Below are positions 39,831-49,555 of a stretch of 64,000 bases of DNA, in pieces; the stretch's first letter is position 1; the number at the start of each line of letters is the position of its first letter. The DNA comes from Affinundibacterium fentianense (GTDB taxonomy: Bacteria > Pseudomonadota > Gammaproteobacteria > Burkholderiales > Burkholderiaceae_D), in assembly GCF_018139545.1 (NCBI RefSeq), contig NZ_JAGSPJ010000001.1, positions 496,001 to 560,000 on the forward strand. The letters run 5' to 3'. Both the position numbers and the translations under genes were made by a program. Below the pieces are notes generated by a model. That model worked only from the letters and a program-made list of their open reading frames with translations, had not been told where the DNA came from and searched no databases.

Positions 39831-41753
39831 TTAAGGTGCATTCGTACCAGCTTTACGGTTTAGCGCCGCACTATTTATTTCAACTTTTGCTTTTTTCTTC
39901 AATGCTTCGATATAGCTATATACGTCCTGTTGTGCGGTAGCATTTTCCAATTGCTGCGCCTCACTTGCTCGACGTGCAGAATCCGGTGTACCGCTTGCAA
40001 CTTTAGAGATACGATAAATTTCGTAGCCAATTCCGGGCACATCAATTCCCACGAAAGCAGGTAGTTTTTGAACATCTGCTTTAACGATTGCAAGCAAAGA
40101 CTCATTACTAAAATCTGCCTTCTTCAAACGCGAAACTGTTTTCACCTCAGAAAAGCCTGCGGCGTTGTCCGCTGTCTTCAACGCTTGTAGTTTCGCCTCA
40201 CCGGTTTTTTTCGCAAGTGCCAACGCTTCAGTTTCAGTGACACGCGCCTGAATAACAGCCTTCACCTCATCAAAAGGCCTCTTTGATGCAGGTTTATACT
40301 CCACCACACGCCCAGATAGCAAAGTGTTTGGCGCAATTTCGATCGCCTCGATGTTATTTTTCTTTTTCAACGCATCTTCAGAAAAGATTGCAGTCAAAAA
40401 TTTAGTATTATTTGCAATCATTGTAGCTGGCATTCCTGGAATAGGTTGGCGATTTAAATTGGAAACCTTTTCTATTTTTAGCTTCAATTTATCAGCCACC
40501 GCCTGCAAGCTATCAGACTGCTCATAGACCGTGTTCGTAAACACCTCTGCAGCTTCAGCATATGCCTTCGATGCTTTTTGTTTTTTAATGTCAGCCACAA
40601 GCTGGGCTTTCACTTCTTCGAGCGGCTTGACTGCTTTCGGTTTAATTGAAGTCAGTTGAATGATGTGTATGCCGTAAGCGGTTTGCACCAAGGAACTGAT
40701 TTCGCCCTCTTTCAATTTGAATGCCGCTTCATCAAAATTTTTCTCCATCGAACCGCGCGCGAAGAAATCTAAATCACCACCGCGTTCCGCTGAACCGGGA
40801 TCTTGAGAATTTTCTTTAGCTAACTTTGCAAACTGCGTCGGATCTTTGCGAACTTGTGCTAATAATGCTTCTGCTTTCGCCTTAACAGCCCTAGCCTCGG
40901 ACTCAGGAGCATCTTTCTTCAGATTCAACAAAATATGACTTGCCCGACGCAATTCATCGGTCGTGTAATTCGTCTTATTTTGTTCATAGTGACCGGCAAC
41001 TTCCGCATCACTCACAACGATTTGCGCTGCCAAAGCGTCATTACTTAAGACAACATATTCAGCATTGACTATTTCAGGAATTTCAAACTGCTTAGGATTC
41101 TTGTCATAGTAGGCACGCATCATTTGTTCGCTTACTTTGACTTCAGATGCAAAATCTTTTGCTTTGAAGTTCAATAACTGCACATCACGTTCTTGCTCAG
41201 AAATCGACGCAATCCGTTCAGCGACGGTTTTTGGACTGATCGCGGTATTTTGAATTGATCCAATTAACTGCTGTAAGACGAGATCCTGACGCAAACTGGA
41301 CTCGTACATTGCTGGCGTCATATTCTGCATCGCCAACAAGCTCTTGTAACGCTCGGTATCAAAACTATTATCAGGTTTCTTTAAACCTGGCGTTTCCAAA
41401 ATATTTGCTTGCAAAGCTTGATCAGTCACCGTTAACTTAGTTTTAGCAGCTTCGACGATCAATGCTTTTCGAGCGATCAAATCATCCAAAATTCCTTTGC
41501 GAGCCTCAGGCGTATTTAACATTTGCGCATCGAAATCCGGCCCGTACGCTTGTTTCAAGCGATCTAGTTGATTGCGTAGTGCTTGGTCGAATTCTTGTTG
41601 ACTAACGGCTTGCCCTGCCACCGTTGCAACCGACGTATTCGCGTCACGTGAACGCAAAAAACTGTCGACGCCAAATAGCGCGAACGAAGGGAAAATGATC
41701 ACCAAGAGCACGCCTTGCATGATGCGTTTATGGGTACGAATATACTCAAACAT
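39831..41753 (-). CDS. ppiD: PpiD-type periplasmic folding factor (SurA_N/parvulin)
   Basis: The 640-residue protein has a single N-terminal anchor (IMQGVLLVIIFPSFALFGVD, about 11-30), a SurA-like chaperone domain starting ATVAGQAVSQQEFDQALRNQ, and a parvulin domain (RRASHILLNLKKDAPESEAR to GIHIIQLTSIKPK, about 265-365). PpiD meets proteins leaving SecYEG. It follows hup, tRNA-Val and tRNA-Asp, the usual Burkholderiales order, and has a terminator on each side. Confidence 0.94.
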   Translation of the reverse strand: MFEYIRTHKRIMQGVLLVIIFPSFALFGVDSFLRSRDANTSVATVAGQAVSQQEFDQALRNQLDRLKQAYGPDFDAQMLNTPEARKGILDDLIARKALIVEAAKTKLTVTDQALQANILETPGLKKPDNSFDTERYKSLLAMQNMTPAMYESSLRQDLVLQQLIGSIQNTAISPKTVAERIASISEQERDVQLLNFKAKDFASEVKVSEQMMRAYYDKNPKQFEIPEIVNAEYVVLSNDALAAQIVVSDAEVAGHYEQNKTNYTTDELRRASHILLNLKKDAPESEARAVKAKAEALLAQVRKDPTQFAKLAKENSQDPGSAERGGDLDFFARGSMEKNFDEAAFKLKEGEISSLVQTAYGIHIIQLTSIKPKAVKPLEEVKAQLVADIKKQKASKAYAEAAEVFTNTVYEQSDSLQAVADKLKLKIEKVSNLNRQPIPGMPATMIANNTKFLTAIFSEDALKKKNNIEAIEIAPNTLLSGRVVEYKPASKRPFDEVKAVIQARVTETEALALAKKTGEAKLQALKTADNAAGFSEVKTVSRLKKADFSNESLLAIVKADVQKLPAFVGIDVPGIGYEIYRISKVASGTPDSARRASEAQQLENATAQQDVYSYIEALKKKAKVEINSAALNRKAGTNAP

Positions 41754-41792
41754 GATTGACCAATCAATTCGAAATTTACAACTTGAAAATAT

Positions 41793-41822
41793 AAAAAAAG
41801 GCGAACAAACGTTCGCCTTTTA
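41793..41822 (-). terminator. Terminator of the tRNA-Val/tRNA-Asp transcript
   Basis: AAAGGCGAAC and GTTCGCCTTT pair perfectly over 10 bp around AAAC, followed on the minus strand by a T run. It begins 6 bp after the tRNA-Asp CCA end. Confidence 0.9.
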
Positions 41823-41827
41823 GATGT

Positions 41828-41904
41828 TGGCGGAGCGGACGGGGCTCGAACCCGCGACCCCCGGCGTGACAGGCCGGTATTCTAACCAACTGAACTACCA
41901 CTCC
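41828..41904 (-). tRNA. tRNA-Asp (anticodon GTC)
   Basis: The acceptor GGAGTGG pairs with CCGCTCC, with discriminator G and encoded CCA. The anticodon loop CTGTCAC lies between GCCGG-type stem halves, giving GTC. D- and T-arms (GGTTCGAGCC) are complete. It lies 21 bp after tRNA-Val. Confidence 0.96.
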
Positions 41905-41925
41905 AAATACAGCACTATTAAAGTC

Positions 41926-42001
41926 TGGTGGGCGCTGAGAGGCTCGAACTCCCGACCTAAGCCTTGTAAGGGCTCCGCTCTACCAACTGAGCTAAGCGCC
42001 C
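41926..42001 (-). tRNA. tRNA-Val (anticodon TAC)
   Basis: The acceptor GGGCGCT pairs with AGCGCCC, followed by ACCA. The D-arm TAGCTCAGTTGGTAGAGC is standard. The anticodon stem GAGCC/GGCTT encloses CTTACAA, giving TAC. The T-arm is GTTCGAGCC. It is the first of two linked tRNA genes. Confidence 0.96.
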
Positions 42002-42007
42002 GACAAT

Positions 42008-42035
42008 TTAATAGTTGTGCAATCTGATCACTCAA
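42008..42035 (-). promoter_or_regulatory. Probable promoter of tRNA-Val/tRNA-Asp
   Basis: On the minus strand TTGAGT (42035-42030) and TATTAA (42013-42008) are 16 bp apart, predicting a start at about the mature tRNA-Val 5' end. It lies in the 47-bp gap after hup. Confidence 0.45.
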
Positions 42036-42048
42036 ATTGCTAAGTGCA

Positions 42049-42321
42049 TTAGTTTACCGCATCTTTCAAAGCTTTGCCAGGCTTAAATTTTGGAACCTTA
42101 GCAGATTTGATTTTAATTGCTTCGCCAGTACGTGGATTGCGACCAGTACGTGCAGCACGCTTGCCGACAGAAAAAGTACCAAAACCAACCAAAGTCACAG
42201 TCCCGTTTTTCTTCAAAGTTGTTTTCACAGCCGCAATCACCGCATCCAATGCACGAGCTGAAGCAGCTTTCGACAAATCCGCGGATTTAGCGATATGGTC
42301 GATCAATTCAGTTTTATTCAC
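42049..42321 (-). CDS. hup: Nucleoid protein HU, GTG start
   Basis: The 90-residue DNA-bending protein has the HU fold: [20 protein letters not shown] at the N terminus, [20 protein letters not shown] with the DNA-binding arm sequence RNPRTGE, and [15 protein letters not shown] at the end. The start is GTG at 42321 with GAGGGG about 7 bases upstream. A beta-type HU next to ppiD is the usual context. Confidence 0.95.
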   Translation of the reverse strand: MNKTELIDHIAKSADLSKAASARALDAVIAAVKTTLKKNGTVTLVGFGTFSVGKRAARTGRNPRTGEAIKIKSAKVPKFKPGKALKDAVN

Positions 42322-42720
42322 TTATGGTCCCCTCACAAAAAATTAAGACTTCGATGGTATTTCCGACTATTTATTTCAGCACATACTTACTCTACAAACT
42401 AGTGGAAAATTTGCATGCGGTATTAGATCAATTCGATCTATATTGTGTCAAGCAGTTTGCATGCTTTTTTATAATCTACTTATAAAAAAGGCCGTCAACG
42501 CGTATCGAATAAGACATTTAGCGGTATTTCGATTTACATTTTTCTTCAGCGTTGCGCATCAGTGCTAAACATTTCTGTCGACGCAATTACAAAAGAATCT
42601 GCGAACCGATTCGTACAAAATAGAAGAATATCAAATAATCTCAGGCGGTTTTCGGTCCCACAATCCTCGAAAATCGCATATAGTTGTGCCCTTTCTAGCG
42701 ATTTATTACGGTTTATTTTC
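42322..42720. other. Divergent intergenic region hup/nadB
   Basis: These 399 bp hold no convincing gene. A TATAAT at 42470-42475 on the plus strand lacks a good -35. The 9-mer TTTGCATGC occurs twice (about 42410 and 42456). In-frame codons upstream of nadB are open from 42562 but do not extend the conserved FAD-binding N terminus, and no Shine-Dalgarno is seen before the ATG at 42721. Confidence 0.5.
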
Positions 42721-44343
42721 ATGATGAAATTTGATGTAGCGATTGTTGGCAGCGGATTAGCAGGTTTATCAGTAGCATTGCATCTGGCAAAAACACACAG
42801 TGTGGCAATCATATCGAAGAGAACGCTACTCGATGGCGCAAGCAATTGGGCGCAGGGTGGAATCGCTGCCGTACTTGACTCGCATGATAGTCATGAACAA
42901 CACATCCACGACACAATTATTGCTGGTGGGGGCCTATGTGACGAGGCTGCCACTCGTGCAATCATAGAACAAGGTCGGGCCGCAATTGATTGGCTGATCG
43001 AACAAGGTGTTCCATTTACGAAAGACCAAGATGCAGAATTGGGATTCCATCTGACCCGCGAGGGCGGACATAGCCAACGGCGTATTATTCATGCGGCAGA
43101 TGCAACGGGGCATGCCGTACAAGTCACCCTAGAGCAATTGGTGAGAAATCACCCGAATATCACACTGTTCGAACATCACTACGCAATTGACGTGATCACA
43201 TCCTCTAAAATCGGCGATGAATCCGCTACACCTCGCTGCTGGGGTTTATACGTTCAAGACGTCAAAACGGGTACAGTTCATACCTTTGCAGCCCAACACA
43301 CCGTGATGGCAACGGGCGGCGCAGGTAAAGTCTATCTGTACACGACGAATCCAGATACGGCGACTGGAGATGGAATCGCGATGGCGTGGCGTGCTGGCTG
43401 CCGCGTCGCCAATATGGAATTTATGCAGTTTCATCCAACTTGTCTGTATCACCCATATGCAAAGTCATTTTTAATTACTGAAGCGGTACGCGGCGAAGGT
43501 GGCATATTGAAACTGCCTCAAGAAGCGGGTAGCGCAGCCGGGTCGAGATTCATGCTCAATCATGACGACCGCGCCGAACTTGCGCCGCGTGATGTGGTGG
43601 CACGCGCTATTGACTTTGAAATGAAGAAACGAGGTCTCGACTACGTAGAATTGGATATCAGTCATCAACCACCAGAATTCTTAAAAGAACACTTCCCAAC
43701 GATTTATGCTCGCTGCCTAGAACTCGGGATTGACATCACAAAACAAGCGATTCCGGTCGTTCCTGCTGTGCATTTTACATGTGGTGGCATCGTCACCGAC
43801 ACAATTGGAAGAACCGATATCCCCGCACTTTATGCGGTTGGCGAAACTGCTTATACCGGGCTACACGGCGCCAATCGACTTGCCAGCAATTCACTGCTCG
43901 AATGCCTCGTCATCGGCAAAGCCACAGCCGAAAATATTGGAGAACAAGAAAAGATTACGATTCCAGACTTGCCAGCATGGGATGAAAGCCGAGTCGCCGA
44001 TGCGGATGAAGAAGTTGTGATCGCTAACAATTGGGATGAGCTACGCCGTTTTATGTGGAATTATGTTGGCATCGTCCGCACGACCAAAAGACTAGAACGA
44101 GCAAAACATCGCATCAAACTATTAAAAGAAGAGATCGATGAATACTATGCCAACTTCAGAATTTCCAATCATTTGCTGGAGTTACGCAATTTAGTCGACG
44201 TCGCATCCTTAATTGTCAATAGCGCACTGTCGAGAAGAGAAAGTCGTGGCTTACATTACAGCCGTGATTATCCGAATACCTTACCAAAGGCCTTACCAAC
44301 GGTGCTGTCTCCGAAACTCAAAATAAAAGGCTCAAAAAAATAG
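42721..44343 (+). CDS. nadB: L-aspartate oxidase
   Basis: The 540-residue flavoprotein oxidises L-aspartate to iminoaspartate, the first step of de novo NAD synthesis. The FAD-binding motif VAIVGSGLAGLSVALHLA starts at residue 5, with SNWAQGGIAAV, the substrate region HPTCLYHP, and TCGGIVTD and GLHGANRLASNSLLEC later. The ATG at 42721 (or 42724) is chosen because the FAD motif then sits at the N terminus. nadA and nadC are not in the window. Confidence 0.95.
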   Translation: MMKFDVAIVGSGLAGLSVALHLAKTHSVAIISKRTLLDGASNWAQGGIAAVLDSHDSHEQHIHDTIIAGGGLCDEAATRAIIEQGRAAIDWLIEQGVPFTKDQDAELGFHLTREGGHSQRRIIHAADATGHAVQVTLEQLVRNHPNITLFEHHYAIDVITSSKIGDESATPRCWGLYVQDVKTGTVHTFAAQHTVMATGGAGKVYLYTTNPDTATGDGIAMAWRAGCRVANMEFMQFHPTCLYHPYAKSFLITEAVRGEGGILKLPQEAGSAAGSRFMLNHDDRAELAPRDVVARAIDFEMKKRGLDYVELDISHQPPEFLKEHFPTIYARCLELGIDITKQAIPVVPAVHFTCGGIVTDTIGRTDIPALYAVGETAYTGLHGANRLASNSLLECLVIGKATAENIGEQEKITIPDLPAWDESRVADADEEVVIANNWDELRRFMWNYVGIVRTTKRLERAKHRIKLLKEEIDEYYANFRISNHLLELRNLVDVASLIVNSALSRRESRGLHYSRDYPNTLPKALPTVLSPKLKIKGSKK

Positions 44344-44420
44344 TCAATGATAAAGTTAAGCGCAGGCCATCCCGCATTGATTCCATACCAATTCAATGCG
44401 GTATCCGCTGGCAGATCTCG

Positions 44421-45803
44421 CTAATCTACCAAACCATCAACATCACGAATCTTATTTAGAGCCTCATCAATCCGATCAACTGCCACGATTTGTAATCCCT
44501 CAATTTTTTGTTTGGGCGCATTCGATTTTGGAATCATCGCAATTGAAAATCCCAATTTTGCAGCTTCCCGCAAGCGCTCCTGACCTCTCGGCGCAGGACG
44601 AATTTCGCCAGCCAAGCCCACCTCACCAAAAACGACCAAGCCTCGCGGCAAAGGCTTATTTCGCATTGACGAGTTAATTGCCATCAGAACCGCCAAATCA
44701 GCCGCAGGCTCTGTAATTTTGACACCCCCAACTGCATTGATAAAGACATCCTGATCAAAGGCAGCCACACCTGCATGACGATGCAAAACAGCGAGCAACA
44801 TCGCAAGACGGTTTTGCTCCAGCCCCACAGAAAGTCGTTTTGCATTTGGCGCATGGGAGGTATCCACCAATGCTTGGATTTCCACCAAGAGAGGTCTCGT
44901 TCCTTCTTGCGTTACCATCACACATGATCCAGCCACCTGCGTATCGTGTTGCGACAGAAAAAGTGCGGATGGATTAGACACGCCTTTCAATCCTCGCTCC
45001 GTCATAGCAAAAACACCTAGTTCGTTGACCGCGCCAAAGCGGTTCTTGATTGCTCTAACCAAACGAAAACTGGAGTGCGTATCGCCTTCAAAGTAAAGCA
45101 CAGTATCCACAATATGCTCAAGAACACGCGGCCCAGCCAGCGCACCTTCTTTGGTCACATGCCCGACCAAAATCATGGTGATATTCATCGTTTTAGCAAC
45201 ACGAGTCAATTGCGCTGCGCACTCTCTTACTTGCGCAACGGATCCTGGTGCGGAGCTTAATGCATCCGAATACAATGTCTGAATAGAATCAATTACGACA
45301 ACTTGAGGTTTATGTTCGGCTAATGTATTTAAGATCTTTTCAAGTTGGATTTCCGCTTGCAAAGACAAATCTTTGGTCTCGACAGCCAAACGTTTTGCCC
45401 GCAACGCTATTTGAGCCCCGGACTCCTCACCGCTCACATACAAGACTTTTTTTATCCGCGCCAGGTTGGAAAGTGCTTGCAGTAATAAAGTCGACTTACC
45501 TATTCCGGGATCTCCACCGATCAATACCACACCACCTGAAACTAATCCTCCACCCAACACACGATCAAATTCTTCTATTTCGGTCCCAAACCTTGGGACG
45601 TCTTGTGCCTCTATTTCCGCCAAATTCAAAATGGGTGCACTTTGCGCTAGGCCTTGATATTTGTTCGAGAACCGATTTCCTACCTCCTCAACCAAGGTTT
45701 CGACCAAAGTATTCCACTGCTGGCAAGATGGACATTGCCCAGCCCATTTGCTTTGAACTCCGCCACATTCTGTGCATGTGTAATTAGTTTTTTGTTTAGC
45801 CAT
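44421..45803 (-). CDS. radA: DNA repair protein RadA
   Basis: The 460-residue RecA-like helicase promotes branch migration in recombination. An N-terminal zinc finger (CTECGGVQSKWAGQCPSC, residues 10-27) is followed by Walker A GGDPGIGKSTLLLQ, the KNRFGAVNELGVF RadA motif and a Lon-like C-terminal domain (GLAGEIRPAPRGQERL). It ends facing nadB. It is divergent from lplT. Confidence 0.96.
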   Translation of the reverse strand: MAKQKTNYTCTECGGVQSKWAGQCPSCQQWNTLVETLVEEVGNRFSNKYQGLAQSAPILNLAEIEAQDVPRFGTEIEEFDRVLGGGLVSGGVVLIGGDPGIGKSTLLLQALSNLARIKKVLYVSGEESGAQIALRAKRLAVETKDLSLQAEIQLEKILNTLAEHKPQVVVIDSIQTLYSDALSSAPGSVAQVRECAAQLTRVAKTMNITMILVGHVTKEGALAGPRVLEHIVDTVLYFEGDTHSSFRLVRAIKNRFGAVNELGVFAMTERGLKGVSNPSALFLSQHDTQVAGSCVMVTQEGTRPLLVEIQALVDTSHAPNAKRLSVGLEQNRLAMLLAVLHRHAGVAAFDQDVFINAVGGVKITEPAADLAVLMAINSSMRNKPLPRGLVVFGEVGLAGEIRPAPRGQERLREAAKLGFSIAMIPKSNAPKQKIEGLQIVAVDRIDEALNKIRDVDGLVD

Positions 45804-45953
45804 TCAATTTGCGCCCCGCGATGCCATCAACATCAGCTGAACCTAGTGTGTGAAAACACTGATATTTTACCCAGTATTGATTGAAATGCTTGTGGTATTT
45901 CAAGGAAACTGTACGAATTTCATGGTATAAAGCATCCCTGCTAGGCAAAGCAA

Positions 45954-47243
45954 ATGAATAAGCAAAGGTCGACAGGACGAATGAAACGCGGTTTTTATAC
46001 AATCATGGCAGCGCAGTTTTTCTCTTCGCTTGCTGACAATGCATTACTAATTGCTGCGATTGCACTCTTAGTCACTATGGATGCTCCAGCGTGGATGACT
46101 CCTCTATTAAAATGGAGCTTTGCGCTCTCCTACGTTTTACTCGCTGCATTCGTTGGCGCTTTTGCTGATTCACGCCCCAAGGGTAAGGTGATGTTTTTCA
46201 CCAATTTAATTAAGATCGCAGGTTGCGTGATGATGTTCTTTAACGTTCATCCCGTAATCGCCTACGGCGTCGTCGGTTTTGGTGCGGCAGCCTACTCTCC
46301 AGCCAAATATGGAATTTTGACGGAACTATTACCCGCAGAAAAATTAGTCGCTGCGAACGGATGGATCGAGGGACTCACAATTAGTTCTATCATTCTTGGG
46401 GTCGTACTTGGTGGGAAACTTGTTGATCCCCAAATTTCAATTCGACTATTAAGTTTCGATTTTCCCTTAATAGATTTCGGAATCAACACCACCAATCAGT
46501 CGGCACTATGCGCAATCACAGCTTGTTATCTAATCGCTGCAATATTCAATCAGTTTATCCCGGATACCGGCGTCAAATATCAAAAACAGAAATCTCATCC
46601 TTTGTGTCTTCTTCGTGACTTTACCCATTGCTCCATCAAGCTTTGGCAAGACAAACTAGGTCAAATTTCTCTCGCCGTGACGACACTTTTTTGGGGGGCA
46701 GGTGCGACATTACAATACTTAGTATTGAAGTGGGCCGAGGTCAATCTTCAAATGCCTCTGAATAAAGGCAGTGAATTGCAAGGTGTTTTTGCAGTTGGGA
46801 TTGCAATCGGGGCCCTTTTCGCAGCGCGAATCGTCCCCCTCAAAAAGTCATTATCGGTCATGCCACTTGGTGTCCTTATGGGACTGGTTGTGACGACAAT
46901 GATCTTTGTAACGAATGTCTGGTTCGCGTACCCTCTCCTAATTTTTATTGGCGGTCTCGCAGGATTTTTTGTAGTGCCAATGAACGCCTTACTTCAGCAT
47001 CGAGGGCATGTTTTAATGAGCGCTGGACATTCTATTGCGGTGCAAAATTTCAACGAAAATTTATCGATACTAGTGTTACTTGCTCTCTATGCTGTAATGG
47101 TGTCGCTGCAACTTCACACCCATATCATTATCGTTATTTTTGGTTTATTTGTCGCATCAACCATGTATGCCGTCATGCTCAAACATCGCGCCAACCAAAA
47201 GGAATTCGATTCAGTCGCACTAATAGGCGAATGCAAACATTAA
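45954..47243 (+). CDS. lplT: Lysophospholipid transporter LplT
   Basis: The 429-residue MFS protein has about 12 helices with FYTIMAAQFFSSLADNALLI at the N terminus, the LplT hallmark (QFFSALADNA). It flips lysophospholipids to the inner leaflet for reacylation by Aas, whose gene is not here. Met10 (45981) is an alternative start. It is a single gene between radA and the DUF1853 gene. Confidence 0.9.
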   Translation: MNKQRSTGRMKRGFYTIMAAQFFSSLADNALLIAAIALLVTMDAPAWMTPLLKWSFALSYVLLAAFVGAFADSRPKGKVMFFTNLIKIAGCVMMFFNVHPVIAYGVVGFGAAAYSPAKYGILTELLPAEKLVAANGWIEGLTISSIILGVVLGGKLVDPQISIRLLSFDFPLIDFGINTTNQSALCAITACYLIAAIFNQFIPDTGVKYQKQKSHPLCLLRDFTHCSIKLWQDKLGQISLAVTTLFWGAGATLQYLVLKWAEVNLQMPLNKGSELQGVFAVGIAIGALFAARIVPLKKSLSVMPLGVLMGLVVTTMIFVTNVWFAYPLLIFIGGLAGFFVVPMNALLQHRGHVLMSAGHSIAVQNFNENLSILVLLALYAVMVSLQLHTHIIIVIFGLFVASTMYAVMLKHRANQKEFDSVALIGECKH

Positions 47244-47274
47244 ACGCCAGCATATCGAAATTTAATTGACTCTC

Positions 47275-48231
47275 TCATGTTAAGCGAGAAGTACGGACGG
47301 TTTGGTACGCTTTCGCCGGCCAACTGTTGGCGACGACCATACCACGACAAATCTCTTGCATGACATCTCCATTCCGCTTCATGATAGCGACCAAGATTGG
47401 CGTGTCATCCGACGAAAAATGGCGGTGTAAAGTTTCAAGAATGAGACTCTTATCCATCACACTCTCAACGCTTACCTGAGCAGGCGCCAGCCATTGCAAT
47501 CGATCCAGCTTCAAAGCGAAGGGAATAGCTAACTGCTCAAATTCTTGCATTGTCCACCAAAATCCCTTGCAATGATCAATGGCAATGCCATCGACTAATT
47601 CTTGCCGCTCCGAACTATGATAGAACAACCAACCTTTAATCAGCGCTTTCGCGCTGCTGATGCGTGTGCTCACCAATTTTTTTGCTGCATCATGCTGTGA
47701 AAGCGTTAGCTGGCGCTGCATGATTTTTTGCATTTTTGCACCAAGACTATCATTCAAATTCGGACCGAGATAATTGAACAAACTTGCTCTACCAAGTTCA
47801 CTCTCATCACCGTAAAACAGATAGAATTTTGTCGCCAACTCGAGATGCTGCAATCCGTTATCTGCGTACAGCAAATAATCAAATTCGCCGATAGTCTCAG
47901 ATCGCTCATTGCGCACCTGCAAGCCTTGTGCATATAACAAACCAACATGATTGAAGTAAAACGACAGTAGCCTTTCAGCGTAATGTCCGAGTCTTAGGAA
48001 TTGATGAATTTTAAGTGACTCATGTAGCGGGGTTGGATGTGCATTAAGCTGAGACAGCCAAAGCTTCAACTTCTCAGATTCAATCATTTGAATTGCACCG
48101 ACTTGTTGCCACCAGATCGGCGAACTCTGACATAGCAAATCGGGCGACGTCAGAATCCACGCCAATGCACGCACATGCGGATCAGTGAGGTGCTCCCACT
48201 CACGATGAAACTGAAATTGATAAGTATGCAT
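47275..48231 (-). CDS. DUF1853 family protein
   Basis: The 318-residue protein matches the DUF1853 pattern: DPHVRALAWILTSPDLL at the N terminus, RLGHYAERLLSFYFNH and EFDYLLYADNGLQHLELATK, followed by FLGPNLNDSL-like NYLGPNLNDSLG. The E-x-D...E-x-x-K arrangement recalls PD-(D/E)XK nucleases, but this is an inference; the function is unknown. It is 45 bp upstream of the UDG-like gene's stop, same strand, and probably the downstream end of the tsaB-rimI-udg run. Confidence 0.8.
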   Translation of the reverse strand: MHTYQFQFHREWEHLTDPHVRALAWILTSPDLLCQSSPIWWQQVGAIQMIESEKLKLWLSQLNAHPTPLHESLKIHQFLRLGHYAERLLSFYFNHVGLLYAQGLQVRNERSETIGEFDYLLYADNGLQHLELATKFYLFYGDESELGRASLFNYLGPNLNDSLGAKMQKIMQRQLTLSQHDAAKKLVSTRISSAKALIKGWLFYHSSERQELVDGIAIDHCKGFWWTMQEFEQLAIPFALKLDRLQWLAPAQVSVESVMDKSLILETLHRHFSSDDTPILVAIMKRNGDVMQEICRGMVVANSWPAKAYQTVRTSRLT

Positions 48232-48276
48232 TGCATCACCTCACATTCGTTAGTGTGATTCAAGCCAAATACAGAT

Positions 48277-49038
48277 TTACTGCCACAATTCACAAAGTTG
48301 ACGCCAGGCGTCCTTTTTTAACTCCGGATTTTGAATCATTGATATGGTGTTGGGTAGCTTCACCAATCGAATCCCTTGATAATTTACACCCGTCGGTAAC
48401 ATCGGATCATGGGATTTAGACGCAGCAAAAATTTGATAAAAAGTCGTGCGTTCGCCGCCGAGCAACACAATAAATCGAGGTTTGCGCAATGCAATTTCGA
48501 TCTGTAAATGATGAAAACAAGCAAGCTGACTTTGATAGACCTCTTCCGGAATCGCTTTCACTCCCTCATCCTGGTTCACTCGCGCGCGAATCAAAGAACT
48601 CTTGTGAACCGTCGATATGCCCAAATTATAGATACTATTGACGATATTCTGTACCAACTTCGCATGTGCATCATTTCCTTCGCAAACCGCAAATTCCGTG
48701 ACTAGCAGCACTTCGGATTGCTGAACAAATCCTTCAACTTCCTGTTTTCCATATCTTTGACAGAGATGGCAGCGATCACACAATTGCACGGAGCGTGCAA
48801 ACTGATCTGCACTCAAATTAATTGCATCTAAATTTTGAATTGGATAGTCGTTAATTTGAACTTCATCATTGTTGGCAATAGCAAGTCGATCGTCAGTTGG
48901 TCTCTGCACTCTATTTGCATCCTCAAACCGTCCCCCAGACTCGGTCGCAGAATTGTCAAGAATATGCGCTCCTTGGCGTTCACGCCAAATCTCGCCGATC
49001 CCTAAATTACGTAAAAAATAGTCCCTCATGACACGCAT
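48277..49038 (-). CDS. Uracil-DNA-glycosylase-like protein with degenerate active site
   Basis: The 253-residue product sits where a family 4-like UDG gene sits in Burkholderiales, next to rimI and tsaB, and keeps the fold outline: the Cys cluster CDRCHLC (87-93), the strand LLVTEF, and FIVLLGG. The catalytic blocks are lost: GEAPGxxED reads VTEFAVCEG, the KCRPPxNR block reads LIRARVNQDE, and the HPxxLLR motif reads LPNTISMIQNP. It probably lacks glycosylase activity. The reading frame is intact, so it may have a retained non-catalytic role. Confidence 0.72.
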   Translation of the reverse strand: MRVMRDYFLRNLGIGEIWRERQGAHILDNSATESGGRFEDANRVQRPTDDRLAIANNDEVQINDYPIQNLDAINLSADQFARSVQLCDRCHLCQRYGKQEVEGFVQQSEVLLVTEFAVCEGNDAHAKLVQNIVNSIYNLGISTVHKSSLIRARVNQDEGVKAIPEEVYQSQLACFHHLQIEIALRKPRFIVLLGGERTTFYQIFAASKSHDPMLPTGVNYQGIRLVKLPNTISMIQNPELKKDAWRQLCELWQ

Positions 49039-49066
49039 CTTTCAAAAAAACTGCAACTTATGACGC

Positions 49067-49552
49067 CTAGACTAAACTCATACGCATAACAATCGCATCT
49101 TCCCTTTGTCCATTATGTGCGGGGTAATATGCTTTGCGACGCCCAATTTCTTCAAAGCCAAATCGTTGATAGATTTCCCTCGCTCTTCGATTACTGATAC
49201 GCACCTCGAGGAGAATAGAGTGAAATTGTCTTGATGCCGCAAAATCCTTTAGATATCGCAATAAAATCAATGCATAGCCTTGACCTTGCTTGCATTGATC
49301 GACAGCGATAGTCAAAAGATGCAACTCATCAACTACCGGCATTAAGACAAAATAGCCAAGCAATTTATCTGAAGCATCGCGAATACCACATACCGCATGC
49401 CCCTGTTCGAAAGAATCTAAAAAATTACCGCGGCTCCAAGGGTGTGTGTATACAAGCTCCTCGATCGCCATAATGGCATTTAAATCCTCAATACCCAAAT
49501 TACAGAATTGATACCTATCCATCGCTGCAAGTGAAAATGTCTGATTCATCAT
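49067..49552 (-). CDS. rimI: Ribosomal protein S18 alanine N-acetyltransferase
   Basis: The 161-residue GNAT enzyme acetylates the N-terminal alanine of ribosomal protein S18. Visible motifs: HPWSRGNFLDSFEQG, the acetyl-CoA loop QCKQGQGYALILLRYL (Q/R-x-x-G-x-G/A), and EVRISNRRAREIYQRFGFEE. ATG at 49552 is used; a TTG one codon earlier is not needed. It begins 3 bp after tsaB, the standard tsaB-rimI pairing. Confidence 0.93.
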   Translation of the reverse strand: MMNQTFSLAAMDRYQFCNLGIEDLNAIMAIEELVYTHPWSRGNFLDSFEQGHAVCGIRDASDKLLGYFVLMPVVDELHLLTIAVDQCKQGQGYALILLRYLKDFAASRQFHSILLEVRISNRRAREIYQRFGFEEIGRRKAYYPAHNGQREDAIVMRMSLV

Positions 49553-49555
49553 CAA

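Noticed and set aside
41827..41842. The tRNA-Asp 3' end as the second copy of the attachment site
   Set aside because: It resembles the scar (TGGCGGAG) but the acceptor sequence differs after eight bases, so it is not a duplicate of 53328-53343.
42562..42720. Longer nadB reading frame starting at a TTG
   Set aside because: The extra 53 codons precede the FAD-binding N terminus that begins the family, and no ribosome-binding site supports them.
44372..44401. Inverted repeat CCGCATTGA/TCAATGCGG between nadB and radA as a terminator
   Set aside because: Loop of 12 nt and no T run on either strand; too weak to call.
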